DNA of 64,000 bases from Methanobrevibacter sp. TLL-48-HuF1 (GTDB taxonomy: Archaea; Methanobacteriota; Methanobacteria; Methanobacteriales; Methanobacteriaceae): the NCBI RefSeq assembly GCF_023617305.1, contig NZ_CP081485.1:186001-250000 (forward strand). Direction: 5' to 3'. The stretch's first letter is position 1. The number at the start of each line of letters is the position of its first letter. Shown one piece after another: positions 28,672 to 38,107 of this stretch. The position numbers were made by a program, and so were the translations under genes. The notes under the pieces were generated by a model that did not search any database, was not told where the DNA came from, and was given only the letters and a program-made list of their open reading frames with translations.

Positions 28672-30183
28672 TCAATAGTCGTAACCTAAATTAAGAATGT
28701 ATTCTTCCTGTTTTTTGATTTCTTCAGCTTCATCTTCCTTAAAATTATCCAGCATAGATACAATATCCAAGTCTCCACCATGTCTGCGACCTTTAAATTC
28801 ATCGATTTTAACCAGTGTCGGAACATTTGTCATAAGTCCTGTTAAAATAGCTTCACCAACATTTAAGGAAGGTAACTGTTTTACCAAATCACCAGATAAG
28901 CTTTCACTAGCTGATTGTACATGCCTTTGATCTTCAGGTTCAACTAATCTTAAAATAATCATGTTATTCATTTGAGATAATGCATCATGGTCCACTGTTT
29001 TTGGAGACTGACTTACCAAACATAATCCAAGACCGAATTTACGTCCTTCTCTTGCTACTCTTTGAATCCAGAATTTGGAGTTGGAATCTCTTTTATTAGG
29101 AGCTAAAATATGTGCTTCTTCAAGAATATAAAATACCGGGAAATCCAAGGTTTTATTGGTTGTTTTATGAACTGCATTTTTCCTATACTGCAATGAATTT
29201 CTCATAATATGACTTACAAGAACTTCAGCAGTTGATTCATCAGCCTGACTTAAATCCAAAACATTGGCTTTACCTATTTTAATAGTTCCTAAAATATTGC
29301 CTTTATTTATATTGAAAAGATTATCATATTTTTCTCTTAAATCATCAACCTTATTCATAACATCCATGATTTTAGTTTTTTCATTGGAACTACTGTTTTC
29401 ATCATTGTACTTGTCTTCTAAAATTGTAAAAATAATTTCTAAAAAGTCTTTTGAGCTAGATCCACCACTGCTTATAACCTTACGAGCTTCATTAAATGCT
29501 TTTCTGAAGTATCTTTCCTGAATATGAGCCGAACCTTTAATATTAGCCAAATTTTTAATTTCTGAAAAGGACATGTATATAGGATTTATTACAGGATCAA
29601 TAACATTTACCTTACCATTTGTAAAGGTGGCATCAACATATTCTCCATGCATATCAAAAACAAAAACAGGAGCATTGTATTTTAATAATCCATCAATTAA
29701 AACAGATACTGTATTTGATTTACCTGCTCCAGTCATAGCTAAAATAGCTAAATGCCTGTTCATAATAGAATTTACATCCACATTAACTTCAACATCACTC
29801 TGATTAACTAATGTCCCTAATTTCAGCGGATTTTTCAAGTTAAATACTTTTTTTAGAAGTTCATCATCTGCTTTTGTAATCGGAGTTCCTGGAGGTGCAG
29901 GAATCCTTGGCAGCTTTAAATTATCATCTACATCACCAAGTAAGCGAACTTTTCCCTTAACATATAAATCATTTCCGCTAACCTTAGTTATTGTTTCAAT
30001 GTCATCTACATCATATATTTCACTATTTAATGCTACATTACCTCTAACTAAGTTTTCAATCATTCCCAACACATTTTTCCCGTCATATTTAATGGAAACA
30101 TATTCTCCAACCTGAGGCATTGAATTTGAAATAAAATCAACTTCCAATAATGAAATTTCCCCTATACATCTTCCTATAATCAT
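28672..30183 (-). CDS. herA: Bipolar DNA helicase/translocase HerA
   Basis: Hexameric FtsK/VirB4-like ATPase that pumps DNA during end resection with NurA. An N-terminal HAS-barrel (MIIGRCIGEISLLEVDFISN) is followed by Walker A LAMTGAGKSNTVSVLIDGLL near 152, Walker B FPVFYILEEAHILAPN near 345, and the arginine-containing RVAREGRKFGLGLCLVSQSP. The start is ATG 30183, 8 nt downstream of AAAGGTG; the GTG at 30192 is a near-SD codon. It begins 18 bp after nurA ends and is followed by mre11 after a 126-bp gap. Confidence 0.95.
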   Translation of the reverse strand: MIIGRCIGEISLLEVDFISNSMPQVGEYVSIKYDGKNVLGMIENLVRGNVALNSEIYDVDDIETITKVSGNDLYVKGKVRLLGDVDDNLKLPRIPAPPGTPITKADDELLKKVFNLKNPLKLGTLVNQSDVEVNVDVNSIMNRHLAILAMTGAGKSNTVSVLIDGLLKYNAPVFVFDMHGEYVDATFTNGKVNVIDPVINPIYMSFSEIKNLANIKGSAHIQERYFRKAFNEARKVISSGGSSSKDFLEIIFTILEDKYNDENSSSNEKTKIMDVMNKVDDLREKYDNLFNINKGNILGTIKIGKANVLDLSQADESTAEVLVSHIMRNSLQYRKNAVHKTTNKTLDFPVFYILEEAHILAPNKRDSNSKFWIQRVAREGRKFGLGLCLVSQSPKTVDHDALSQMNNMIILRLVEPEDQRHVQSASESLSGDLVKQLPSLNVGEAILTGLMTNVPTLVKIDEFKGRRHGGDLDIVSMLDNFKEDEAEEIKKQEEYILNLGYDY

Positions 30184-30201
30184 CAATATCACACCTTTAA
30201 T

Positions 30202-31260
30202 TTATAACATTTCCCTACCTGATTTTTCACGAACTTTAGCTATATTAATAAGCTCTTTTATGTTTTTATCTGAAATAACCACATCATTATGTGCTTTTTT
30301 AAGCAGATATGGATATCCATCTGTTGAAAACTTTTTAAGTTTTGCGGCAATTTCTTCAATTTCAGCCATAGAAGCATCATAAGGAAGCTCCACTTTCAAT
30401 ACATTTTTATAATCATCTAATCTTAAATAAAAAATTGTAAATTTTAAATCCTTAAAAAATTCATCAAAAACTGGAAAAGTTGTATTAATATCTTTTGATA
30501 CTTTTTTACGAATTACTCTTGAAATACCCTGTTTTTGAGTGTATTTATCAAAAATAGCTATATCCGGAATATTACTATGGAAAATATCATTATTTGAAGA
30601 ACTTTTAGAAATAGCTATCATTTTTTTAGGATTCTTTAAAATCTCTTTTAAGACTATTAATCTTTCAATAGTTGTTAAATACAAAATATAAGGATATTTT
30701 TGCTCCTGATAGATCTTAAAATATTTATTAAATAATTTTGGAGAATAAACACTTTTATCAGAGGGATTTTTAACCATATCTTCAAAATCATTTAATGTAG
30801 CAGATATCAAATCTTTTTTAGCCTTGGCAGATGTTTCAACACCTCTTGGAAATGGATTCTGCAAATCTCCATAAATAGATCCGTCTATTAAATAATAATC
30901 CACATTATATTCTTCAAGAGAACTTAAACAGCATTTAAGCTCAAAAATAGACATATAATTACTTAAAAATTCATCCAAATATGACAAATAAGGAAATTTA
31001 TCAATGTCACTTTGTTCAATTGTTTTAAGTTGTCCGTCAAAAATCAATGACTCGGCAGCTACTGCATAAAAGTTAAATCCTAAAAATTTCTTTTTATTGA
31101 AACTGCCGTCACCAGCGCCAATTGAAAATTCATCATCACTGCCTGTAATGTTTTTTTCGTTCCAATTATCTGAAACAATGGAATTTCCTTCAAGTTCCGG
31201 GATAATTTCTTTAATGGATCCTCTTTTACTAGCTGCTTTAATATATAATGAATTTAACAT
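30202..31260 (-). CDS. nurA: 5'-3' nuclease NurA
   Basis: 352 residues of the NurA family, a manganese-dependent single- and double-strand 5'-3' nuclease that docks on HerA. The catalytic region has SIGAGDGSFNKKKFLGFNFY near 46 and YYLIDGSIYGDLQNP near 125, both with metal aspartates. The C-terminal GYPYLLKKAHNDVVI contains the conserved His-Asp pair. First gene of the nurA-herA-mre11-rad50 operon, the standard archaeal DNA-end-resection cluster. Confidence 0.92.
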   Translation of the reverse strand: MLNSLYIKAASKRGSIKEIIPELEGNSIVSDNWNEKNITGSDDEFSIGAGDGSFNKKKFLGFNFYAVAAESLIFDGQLKTIEQSDIDKFPYLSYLDEFLSNYMSIFELKCCLSSLEEYNVDYYLIDGSIYGDLQNPFPRGVETSAKAKKDLISATLNDFEDMVKNPSDKSVYSPKLFNKYFKIYQEQKYPYILYLTTIERLIVLKEILKNPKKMIAISKSSSNNDIFHSNIPDIAIFDKYTQKQGISRVIRKKVSKDINTTFPVFDEFFKDLKFTIFYLRLDDYKNVLKVELPYDASMAEIEEIAAKLKKFSTDGYPYLLKKAHNDVVISDKNIKELINIAKVREKSGREML

Positions 31261-31320
31261 AATCTCTAATAAAAATAAGTTAGTTAAATAATAAAAAAAT
31301 TAGGTAAGAGTGTCTGAAAA

Positions 31321-32073
31321 CTATTCTATTGAAGCTTTTCTGATAGCTGATGTAATTTCTTCAATTTTACCTCTAACATCATTGGTTTCTTCAACAATTG
31401 TTCCTGTAACAATTATATCTCCGCCAGCTTTTGCTGCTGTATATGCAGCTTCACCATCACGGATACCTCCACCAACAATAATTATCATGTCTTCAGTAGC
31501 TTTTTTAGTATATCCTACCATTTCTGGTGGAATTGGTTTATCTGCTCCGGAACCTGCTTCAATATAGAAAAATCTCATTCCTAAAAGTTCAGCAGACATT
31601 GCATAAGCTGCAGGTATTTTTGGTTTGTTTCTAGGTACTAATTTAGCATCTCCTACCCAGCCAACAGTTCCTCCAGGTTGAACAACCATATAACCCATTG
31701 GTAAAACTTCAATTCCTGCTTGCCTTACAATTGGTGCAGCTAATGCCTGAGCACCATAAATCCAATAAGGATTAGTAGAGTTTAAATAACTCATAAAGAA
31801 AATTGCATCAGCATATTTACTTACACTATTAATATTTCCAGGGAATAAAATAATTGGAACTTCTATATTTTCAGATAATATTTTACAAGTTTCATCAACT
31901 TCATCATTATTAACAGTTGATCCACCAATCATAATTCCATCAGTTCCACCAAGAATAGCTTCTTCAGCTATGTTTAAAGCTTCCTGAGGTGTTTGTTCAT
32001 CCGGATCAATTAAAGTAAAATGAATTTTCCTATTTTTTAATATGCCTTTAATATGTTCTTCGACCATTTCCAT
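31321..32073 (-). CDS. Geranylgeranylglyceryl phosphate synthase
   Basis: Makes the first ether bond of archaeal lipids from glycerol-1-phosphate and geranylgeranyl diphosphate. TIM-barrel motifs are FTLIDPDEQTP near residue 20, GGTDGIMIGGSTVNNDEVD near 40, YIEAGSGADKPIPPEMV near 165 and IIVGGGIRDGEAAY near 195. This is the larger (group II) archaeal type. The start is ATG 32073 behind TTTAGGGA; the frame open to 32115 adds residues without a ribosome site. Confidence 0.93.
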   Translation of the reverse strand: MEMVEEHIKGILKNRKIHFTLIDPDEQTPQEALNIAEEAILGGTDGIMIGGSTVNNDEVDETCKILSENIEVPIILFPGNINSVSKYADAIFFMSYLNSTNPYWIYGAQALAAPIVRQAGIEVLPMGYMVVQPGGTVGWVGDAKLVPRNKPKIPAAYAMSAELLGMRFFYIEAGSGADKPIPPEMVGYTKKATEDMIIIVGGGIRDGEAAYTAAKAGGDIIVTGTIVEETNDVRGKIEEITSAIRKASIE

Positions 32074-32278
32074 AAAAATCCCTAAATATCTTAATATAAC
32101 TATTTGTGTAAACAATATTATATTAAATTAATGTTTAATTACATCAGTTAGAGATTTTATTACTCTCTGTTCTTTTTTCATCTAATAATTCTATATTATG
32201 TTTTTAATATTTTATTACAGACCTCATAAAACAAGTACATTCAATGCTTTTACAGCTGGTGATTGTATAATATCATTT

Positions 32279-32409
32279 TTACAATTCTTGGGTTGTTGTA
32301 CTTGCTATTCCAATTATGTTTAGTGTCCCGTCTTCGTTTAAGTTATATTTTGTTTGTTGGTTTTTGGTTAAGGTAAGTAGACGCGGAATTGGTTGTTTTT
32401 AAGTGTCAT
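32279..32409 (-). pseudogene. Fragment of a phage prohead-protease-like gene
   Basis: Minus-strand reading gives MTLKNNQFRVYLP and then a stop. A one-base shift at ACCTTAACC continues as TKNQQTKYNLNEDGTLN followed by IIGIASTTTQEL and stop. The pattern NQFRVYLPL then DGTLxIxGIAS resembles the N-terminus of caudovirus prohead proteases. Only about 43 residues remain, with no catalytic part. The frame is open upstream for about 17 more codons with plausible residues but no good start. It lies downstream of the minor-head-protein remnant on the same strand, an order common in phage head modules. Confidence 0.5.
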
Positions 32410-32428
32410 GATCATTATTATATTAGGA

Positions 32429-32498
32429 ATCTTTTTTTTAATAGTAAGGGGGGTTGTGTTAACTATTCACCCCCACCATTACTATATATTAAAAAGAT
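32429..32498. repeat. Large imperfect inverted repeat with G6/C5 core
   Basis: ATAGTAA followed by GGGGGG pairs with CCCCC, a short ACCA bulge and TTACTAT. The flanking AATCTTTTT and AAAAAGAT extend the symmetry, with a loop of about 16 nt. In an AT-rich background a stem with such a G/C block is striking. It lies inside the phage remnant between the protease-like fragment and the small plus-strand frame, and may be an old terminator or packaging/regulatory hairpin. Confidence 0.5.
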
Positions 32499-32682
32499 GT
32501 TTTTTCCGGTTTTTTTAGTTATTTTTTTTAGGCGATAAAAAAAATGATATTTTTTTGAAGAAAACCAAAAAAATACATATTTTAATCTTCTTCAATATTC
32601 ACAGTAGACAGTTAGAAAAAAAAATATAGATTATATGAAAGGATTATACATTATAAATATAAATTAAAAGGAGGTGAATACA

Positions 32683-32806
32683 ATTCCAGAAGAAACCCAA
32701 GAAACTAAAATAAAACAGAACAAAAAAAACCCCCCCTTTTTTTTATACTCCAAATGATAATTCAGATTATGTGATTAAGAAAGGATACATAAACATTGAA
32801 AAATAA
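32683..32806 (+). pseudogene. Small frame-shifted gene with strong ribosome site and A8-C7-T8 tract
   Basis: A very strong Shine-Dalgarno (AAAAGGAGGTGA, about 32665-32678) is followed 4 nt later not by ATG but by ATT, then PEETQETKIKQNKKNPP. A run of eight A, seven C and eight T (32722-32744) follows. In the incoming frame the message soon stops (TGA at 32755). Skipping one base continues as YTPNDNSDYVIKKGYINIEK and stop at 32806. The codon use of both halves looks native. Either a decayed phage gene of about 42 residues, or a start and slippage arrangement of interest. It opposes its neighbours in strand. Confidence 0.45.
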
Positions 32807-32822
32807 TATCATTACTTCTACT

Positions 32823-33089
32823 TTAAATCATTTCAAGTATACGGACTGGTTGCATAAGCAAACCTTCATCAGTGAATTCATTATCTGGACTTTTAGGATC
32901 ATCATAATAATAACATGCGTCTTCGTATTCTCCCCTTATTATGTCATCTCCATATTCATTTAGAAGATACATTCTAAATTCTAAATCCTTTGGAGAATCA
33001 GCTTCTCCTAAAAATAATTCAATAACTCTTTCTTTGAATTCTTCATAGGTCATAGGATATTTTGATTCTTTATTAGTTTCAGATTTCAT
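32823..33089 (-). CDS. Small acidic protein in phage remnant, 88 aa
   Basis: Starts at ATG 33089 with AAGAGGAAG upstream; the longer frame to 33167 overlaps the preceding remnant and lacks a ribosome site. The sequence is acidic and soluble (YPMTYEEFKERVIELFLGE, then EYEDACYYYDDP). I do not recognise it. It lies just downstream of the minor-head-protein remnant and appears intact, so it may be a leftover phage head-module gene that is still open by chance or still used. Confidence 0.5.
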   Translation of the reverse strand: MKSETNKESKYPMTYEEFKERVIELFLGEADSPKDLEFRMYLLNEYGDDIIRGEYEDACYYYDDPKSPDNEFTDEGLLMQPVRILEMI

Positions 33090-33108
33090 TATTACTCTTC
33101 CTCTTATT

Positions 33109-34055
33109 CTATTGTGTGTTTTGGCTCTCATCCCTGATTGCATATGCTTTATCATAAGCATCGTCACCAGTTACTGGGGAAACTGCTTCATAAAACTGTT
33201 CAGGTTTAGTATATCTACTTTGTCTACCAGTATATTTAAAGAATATTACATGCTCTGCTTTATCTCTTTGTTTTATCCATCCTGGTGGAGCATATTCTTC
33301 ATTAAATTCAACATGAGTTACTGGTTCGAAACCACAATGGCGATAAAACTCATAATTACCTGCAAAACTGTCTAGTTTGGTTCCGCCTTTTGTTGTTGCG
33401 AATTTTAATAAAGAACTACTACTGTCTTTTACATTGCCGGAATTATTTGCACAGACACTTATAATATCCCCATCATCACGAATAGCTATTGTACTCCCAT
33501 TCTTGGTGATGAACATTCTACAATTATCAAAGAATGAAGTATCATCGGGAATGTCTACTCTCTATGATTTATTTGGTGGTTGTGATGCTGCTGCTTTTTT
33601 TAATTTGTCAAGGAAGAATTCTTTATCTGTTAATTCTTTGACTTCAATAGCATACCTATCTGCATTAGGAATGCCTAGTTTATCGTTAGAATATATTTAG
33701 TGTAATTATTATTTAAATTATTGGTAGCAGACAATTCATTCAATAGTGTTAGGTTAATTACTTCAGGCTCAACACTACCTCCAGTTTTACTGTCTCAGAC
33801 ACTCAAAATAAGTACAACGGCAATTAGGATACACAGACAACATACTATCATTATCCAAATCACTAATACGATGCACATTATCCTTTAAACCAAGACGATA
33901 AACATTATCCTCACTTTTATTAAACAAGTAAACATTATCCAAACATAAAGTGCAGACATCAGCATCTTCAGCAGTTAGAATAGTAACTTTAACATAAAAC
34001 TGTATTTTGTACTAACCTCAGTTTTAGCTATTTTAGCACTTAAAGCAATCAAAAT
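33109..34055 (-). pseudogene. Phage minor head protein (Mu gpF-like) remnant
   Basis: Minus-strand fragments in different frames line up as one gene. ALSAKIAKTEVSTKYSF (about 34046-33996) is followed, after a frameshift, by KVTILTAEDADVCTLCLDN to YPNCRCTYFECLRQ and stop. A second shift leads to DSKTGGSVEPEVINLTLL ending about 33690. A third shift gives YSNDKLGIPNADRYAIEV to SQPPNKS, an in-frame TAG, then RVDIPDDTSFFDNC and an open 135-codon tail. The AKxxKTEV helix, the DADVCxxC pair and the HPNCRCT-like box are typical of Mu gpF/SPP1 gp7 minor head proteins. The tail with YRHCGFEPVTHVEF looks like an accessory GNAT-like domain. The N-terminal portion is missing. Confidence 0.68.
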
Positions 34056-34190
34056 CTAATAAAATGATTTTATTAGCTAAACTGCAAGGATTTTTACCTA
34101 AAAAATATCAGAAATAAACATATAAAGTAATTATTATATTAAAAAAGACATAAGCCTTAAAAAAAAGAAATTAAAGTAAAGAGAATAAGA

Positions 34191-34337
34191 TTATCCTCTT
34201 GGTTCTTTTGCTTTGAACCTTAAACCTGTGTACCCACATTTCCTACAAGTAGTTGCAGCAGCAGGGTTACGAGCATTACATTTTAAACAGATTTTAACAT
34301 TAAACATTCTGTTTTCTGCTTCTTCAAATCTTGCCAT
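34191..34337 (-). CDS. rpl40e: 50S ribosomal protein L40e
   Basis: A 48-codon gene. The protein [20 protein letters not shown] ends with [19 protein letters not shown]. Four cysteines in two CxxC pairs (CLKC and CRKC) make the zinc ribbon of L40e. The ribosome site AAGGAGGAG lies 8 nt before the ATG. A clean, intact housekeeping gene bounded by the phage remnant on one side and dedA on the other. Confidence 0.95.
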   Translation of the reverse strand: MARFEEAENRMFNVKICLKCNARNPAAATTCRKCGYTGLRFKAKEPRG

Positions 34338-34481
34338 TAATAACTCCTCCTTATAATCATGAAAAATGTAATTTTAATTAAAGAAAATATGTTATGAAAC
34401 AAAAATAAGAATTTTAATTATCATAACTATTAATAAATTATTTTGTTTTAATAGTATTTAAATGTTTAGTTAAAACCCTCA

Positions 34482-35081
34482 TTATTTCTTAAATTTATAA
34501 CACCAATATAAAATCAAACCTACAACAGCAATAACTAAAACCGCATCAAGAATATGGAAATACTTAGTAAGAACAGACCAGTTTTGACCTAATATTACAC
34601 CTAAATATGCAAGTATTAAAGTCCACGGCAAACATCCAAGTGCTGTGTAAAGTGTAAACTTTTTAATATCCATACGGGCTATACCAGCAGGTAGGGAAAT
34701 GAAAGTTCTTATAACAGGTAAAATACGCCCAACAAATACTGCTGCTGCCCCATATTTATTAAAAATATCATCAACCAAATCCAGTTTATCTTCAGTAATT
34801 AAAATGTATTTTCCATACTTTTCTAAAATTGGTCTTCCGCCTTTCAAACCAACAAAGTAAGCTATTAAAGATCCAACAAGATTTCCTAAAGTTCCGATAA
34901 CTACAATTCCAAGAAAACTTAATTGCCCTTCCTGAACTACAAAGCCTGCAAAAGGCATTATAACTTCGCTTGGAAAAGGAATACATGCACTTTCTAATGT
35001 CATCATTATAAAAACACCAAAATAACCTAATGTTTCAATAACATGAACTACAAACATTGATAAAACTTCAGTAATTGCCAT
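34482..35081 (-). CDS. DedA family membrane protein
   Basis: About 199 residues with the DedA/SNARE-associated layout: four to five membrane segments, the family glutamate in MMTLESACIPFPSEVIMPF, and the FVGRILPVIRTFISLPAG loop with the conserved arginines. Proposed roles are lipid-carrier flipping and proton-linked homeostasis; archaeal and bacterial DedA proteins can flip polyprenyl phosphates. The start is ATG 35081 after AGGTG. It begins inside the tail of a PAP2 remnant, suggesting a former PAP2-dedA operon for lipid-carrier recycling. Confidence 0.85.
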   Translation of the reverse strand: MAITEVLSMFVVHVIETLGYFGVFIMMTLESACIPFPSEVIMPFAGFVVQEGQLSFLGIVVIGTLGNLVGSLIAYFVGLKGGRPILEKYGKYILITEDKLDLVDDIFNKYGAAAVFVGRILPVIRTFISLPAGIARMDIKKFTLYTALGCLPWTLILAYLGVILGQNWSVLTKYFHILDAVLVIAVVGLILYWCYKFKK

Positions 35082-35242
35082 TATATACACCTAAATTTTT
35101 AAATACATAGTCTCCTAATTTTAAAGCAACAAAACCAGACAAAACACCTACACCACTACCGCCTAAACATTTATCGGATAATGAACACCTAAATAGATTC
35201 TTGAAAATCCAACAACAGCTGCAATAGCTAATGTAATATAAA
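35068..35242 (-). pseudogene. PAP2-family phosphatase, C-terminal remnant
   Basis: The minus strand encodes ITLAIAAVVGFSRIYLGVHY followed by PINV and a stop. A one-base shift at AATGTTTAGGCGG restores GGSGVGVLSGFVALKL to the tail. SRIYLGVHYPxxV is the third PAP2 phosphatase motif with its catalytic His. The N-terminal two thirds are missing. The upstream boundary at about 35242 joins directly to an HTH gene remnant. The tail overlaps the dedA start by 14 bp, as functional operon partners often do. Confidence 0.62.
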
Positions 35243-35400
35243 TCAATGATGTTTAATAGTTTTATAATCCAAATTAAGTTCACCAGCTAATTGATTGGCA
35301 TTACATGGCTTTTCATTAATCTTTTTAATAATTTTAGCTCTGTTGATGCCTCCTTTTTACCGGTGATTAATCACCAAAGCAACTTTTCCATATGTTTCAT
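35243..35400 (-). pseudogene. Archaeal winged-helix regulator, N-terminal remnant
   Basis: From ATG 35400 the minus strand reads MKHMEKLLW, then TGA where the family usually has Trp, then LITGKK. A shift to the next frame gives [37 protein letters not shown] and stop. The phrase GGxNRAKIIxxIxEKPxNAN then LxLDYKTxxHH is typical of small archaeal HTH proteins whose C-terminal part is missing here. So the gene has a nonsense change, a frameshift and a deletion that fused it to the PAP2 tail. Confidence 0.6.
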
Positions 35401-35528
35401 AATCAAAAAATCCTTAAAATAAAATTATAATATCAGTTTTAGAATTTAGACTATAAAATATTATCTGCAGTAATTTTACTGACTTAAAAATCAAAAAGCG
35501 GCTTTTAAAAAAAAATAAAAATCTAAAA

Positions 35529-36044
35529 TTATTCTTTAGATTCTAAAAATTCGTTTTGAACTCGAACAACGTCTTTACTAGTATCAGCTTCACTGTAAGA
35601 TTCTAAAAGATCATGATTTAATTCTAAAAATGTATGTCCCCATTTAAAACCATCTAAAATATCTTTTGCTTCATCTTTAAAACGAGTAATATATAAAGTA
35701 GCTGAAATAGCTTCAACAGTAGATAAAATACATGGTTTCCCATAATTAACAGGATTAGTGGCTATTAAAAACGGAAGAGACCTATGATATTTAGATAAAG
35801 AGAAGAATTTTTTAGAACTTGATACTTCATTCCATGAACAGTCAAGTCCTACAATTCCTCTTCTGTGAACATATCTGTAATCTTCGTATGAAACAGCTTT
35901 TTGGGCAAATGGGTTTAACACAACAGCTCCACTAGGTATTTTATTAATATTATATACTAATTTACATTTACCTAATTTTTCCATTTTAATAGAAGTGCAT
36001 TTCTTTCTATCACATTCATTTGCATGAAAAACTGTAATTTTCAT
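35529..36044 (-). CDS. Tsr3-like rRNA aminocarboxypropyltransferase (DUF367)
   Basis: 171 residues of the DUF367/Tsr3 family. It uses S-adenosylmethionine to add an aminocarboxypropyl group to a modified uridine in the small-subunit rRNA decoding region. Seen are HANECDRKKCTSIKMEKLGK, the conserved LNPFAQKAVS, GLDCSWNEV, RSLPFLIATNPVNYGKP and LSTVEAISATLYI. Its ATG follows directly on the stop of the upstream gene (TAAATG), so the two are cotranscribed. Confidence 0.88.
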   Translation of the reverse strand: MKITVFHANECDRKKCTSIKMEKLGKCKLVYNINKIPSGAVVLNPFAQKAVSYEDYRYVHRRGIVGLDCSWNEVSSSKKFFSLSKYHRSLPFLIATNPVNYGKPCILSTVEAISATLYITRFKDEAKDILDGFKWGHTFLELNHDLLESYSEADTSKDVVRVQNEFLESKE

Positions 36045-36716
36045 TTAAACACTGCCTTCCAATACAGAAGTATTTCCTGCTTCATATTGATGTATTAAAT
36101 CAATTTGGTGATTAAATTCATCCTGAGACAATCCGAATTGATCAGCTACAGATGGAACATCCTTGCTTTCTTTTAAACTAATAGATTTAAGTAATGGTTC
36201 CACATAATCAATATATGAATCACCATAAGTATTTTTAGTAAAGTTAACATCTGAATTATTTCCAAAGATTACATTAATAACATAACCCTGGTTTTCTTTT
36301 TGAACTTCACAAATAATAATTCCCATTGTATCATTGGATTTTGTAGAATTATTATCTCCACTATTAGGAACAGCTTCACCAAAGTAAATATTCCATTCCT
36401 GACCATTGAAAGTTCTTTTTTCCGGAGTACCAATACCCTGGAATTCATAAATTTCCATTAATGCAGATGCATTATCCATTGTAGTAATATTATATTCTAT
36501 ATCATGAGCTTTATCTTTATACGCATGAGCATAATCTAGAGAATCATTTTCTAAAGAAACATTACCTACAAAACTACCCACCATGAAAGGAGAAGAAAAT
36601 GAAGTTGATCCTTTAGATGAATCATTAGAATTACCAGAAATAAAAATAAAACCTACAACAATTACAATAGCCAAAATAACAACTGCGGCTATTATCATCA
36701 TATTCTTTTTTTCCAT
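36045..36716 (-). CDS. Membrane-anchored extracytoplasmic protein of unknown function
   Basis: 223 residues: a Lys-flanked hydrophobic helix at 5-27 (MMIIAAVVILAIVIVVGFIF), a Ser-rich linker, and a soluble domain of about 170 residues with many Asn-X-Ser/Thr sites outside the cell. The domain, with NGQEWNIYFGEAVPN and YVINVIFGNNSDVNF, resembles a family of anchored proteins I associate with Methanobrevibacter, without a known role. It sits immediately upstream of tsr3. Confidence 0.55.
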   Translation of the reverse strand: MEKKNMMIIAAVVILAIVIVVGFIFISGNSNDSSKGSTSFSSPFMVGSFVGNVSLENDSLDYAHAYKDKAHDIEYNITTMDNASALMEIYEFQGIGTPEKRTFNGQEWNIYFGEAVPNSGDNNSTKSNDTMGIIICEVQKENQGYVINVIFGNNSDVNFTKNTYGDSYIDYVEPLLKSISLKESKDVPSVADQFGLSQDEFNHQIDLIHQYEAGNTSVLEGSV

Positions 36717-36841
36717 TATAAAACTCCATTAATAAGTTTACTATAATTTAATTTTAATCAACATGTTTTATATAATTTTACAAAAACTTTTATTATACTA
36801 AAAACAATAACTTATTAAACAAAGAATTTTAGTTGTTAATT

Positions 36842-38103
<1,262 letters not shown>

Positions 38104-38107
38104 AAAA

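Noticed and set aside
33480-33620. In-frame TAG in the minor-head remnant as a pyrrolysine codon
   Set aside because: Three separate frameshifts in the same gene show decay, and nothing in the window suggests pyrrolysine machinery; Methanobrevibacter is not known to use it.
33377-33700. 107-codon plus-strand open frame in the phage remnant
   Set aside because: It is antisense to clearly protein-like minus-strand fragments (DKLGIPNADRYAIEV and the open tail); it has no ribosome site and no recognisable features.
34056-34190. Further phage coding sequence between the head remnant and rpl40e
   Set aside because: Short minus-strand stretches can be read but they are broken by stops and give no recognisable motif; too weak to annotate.
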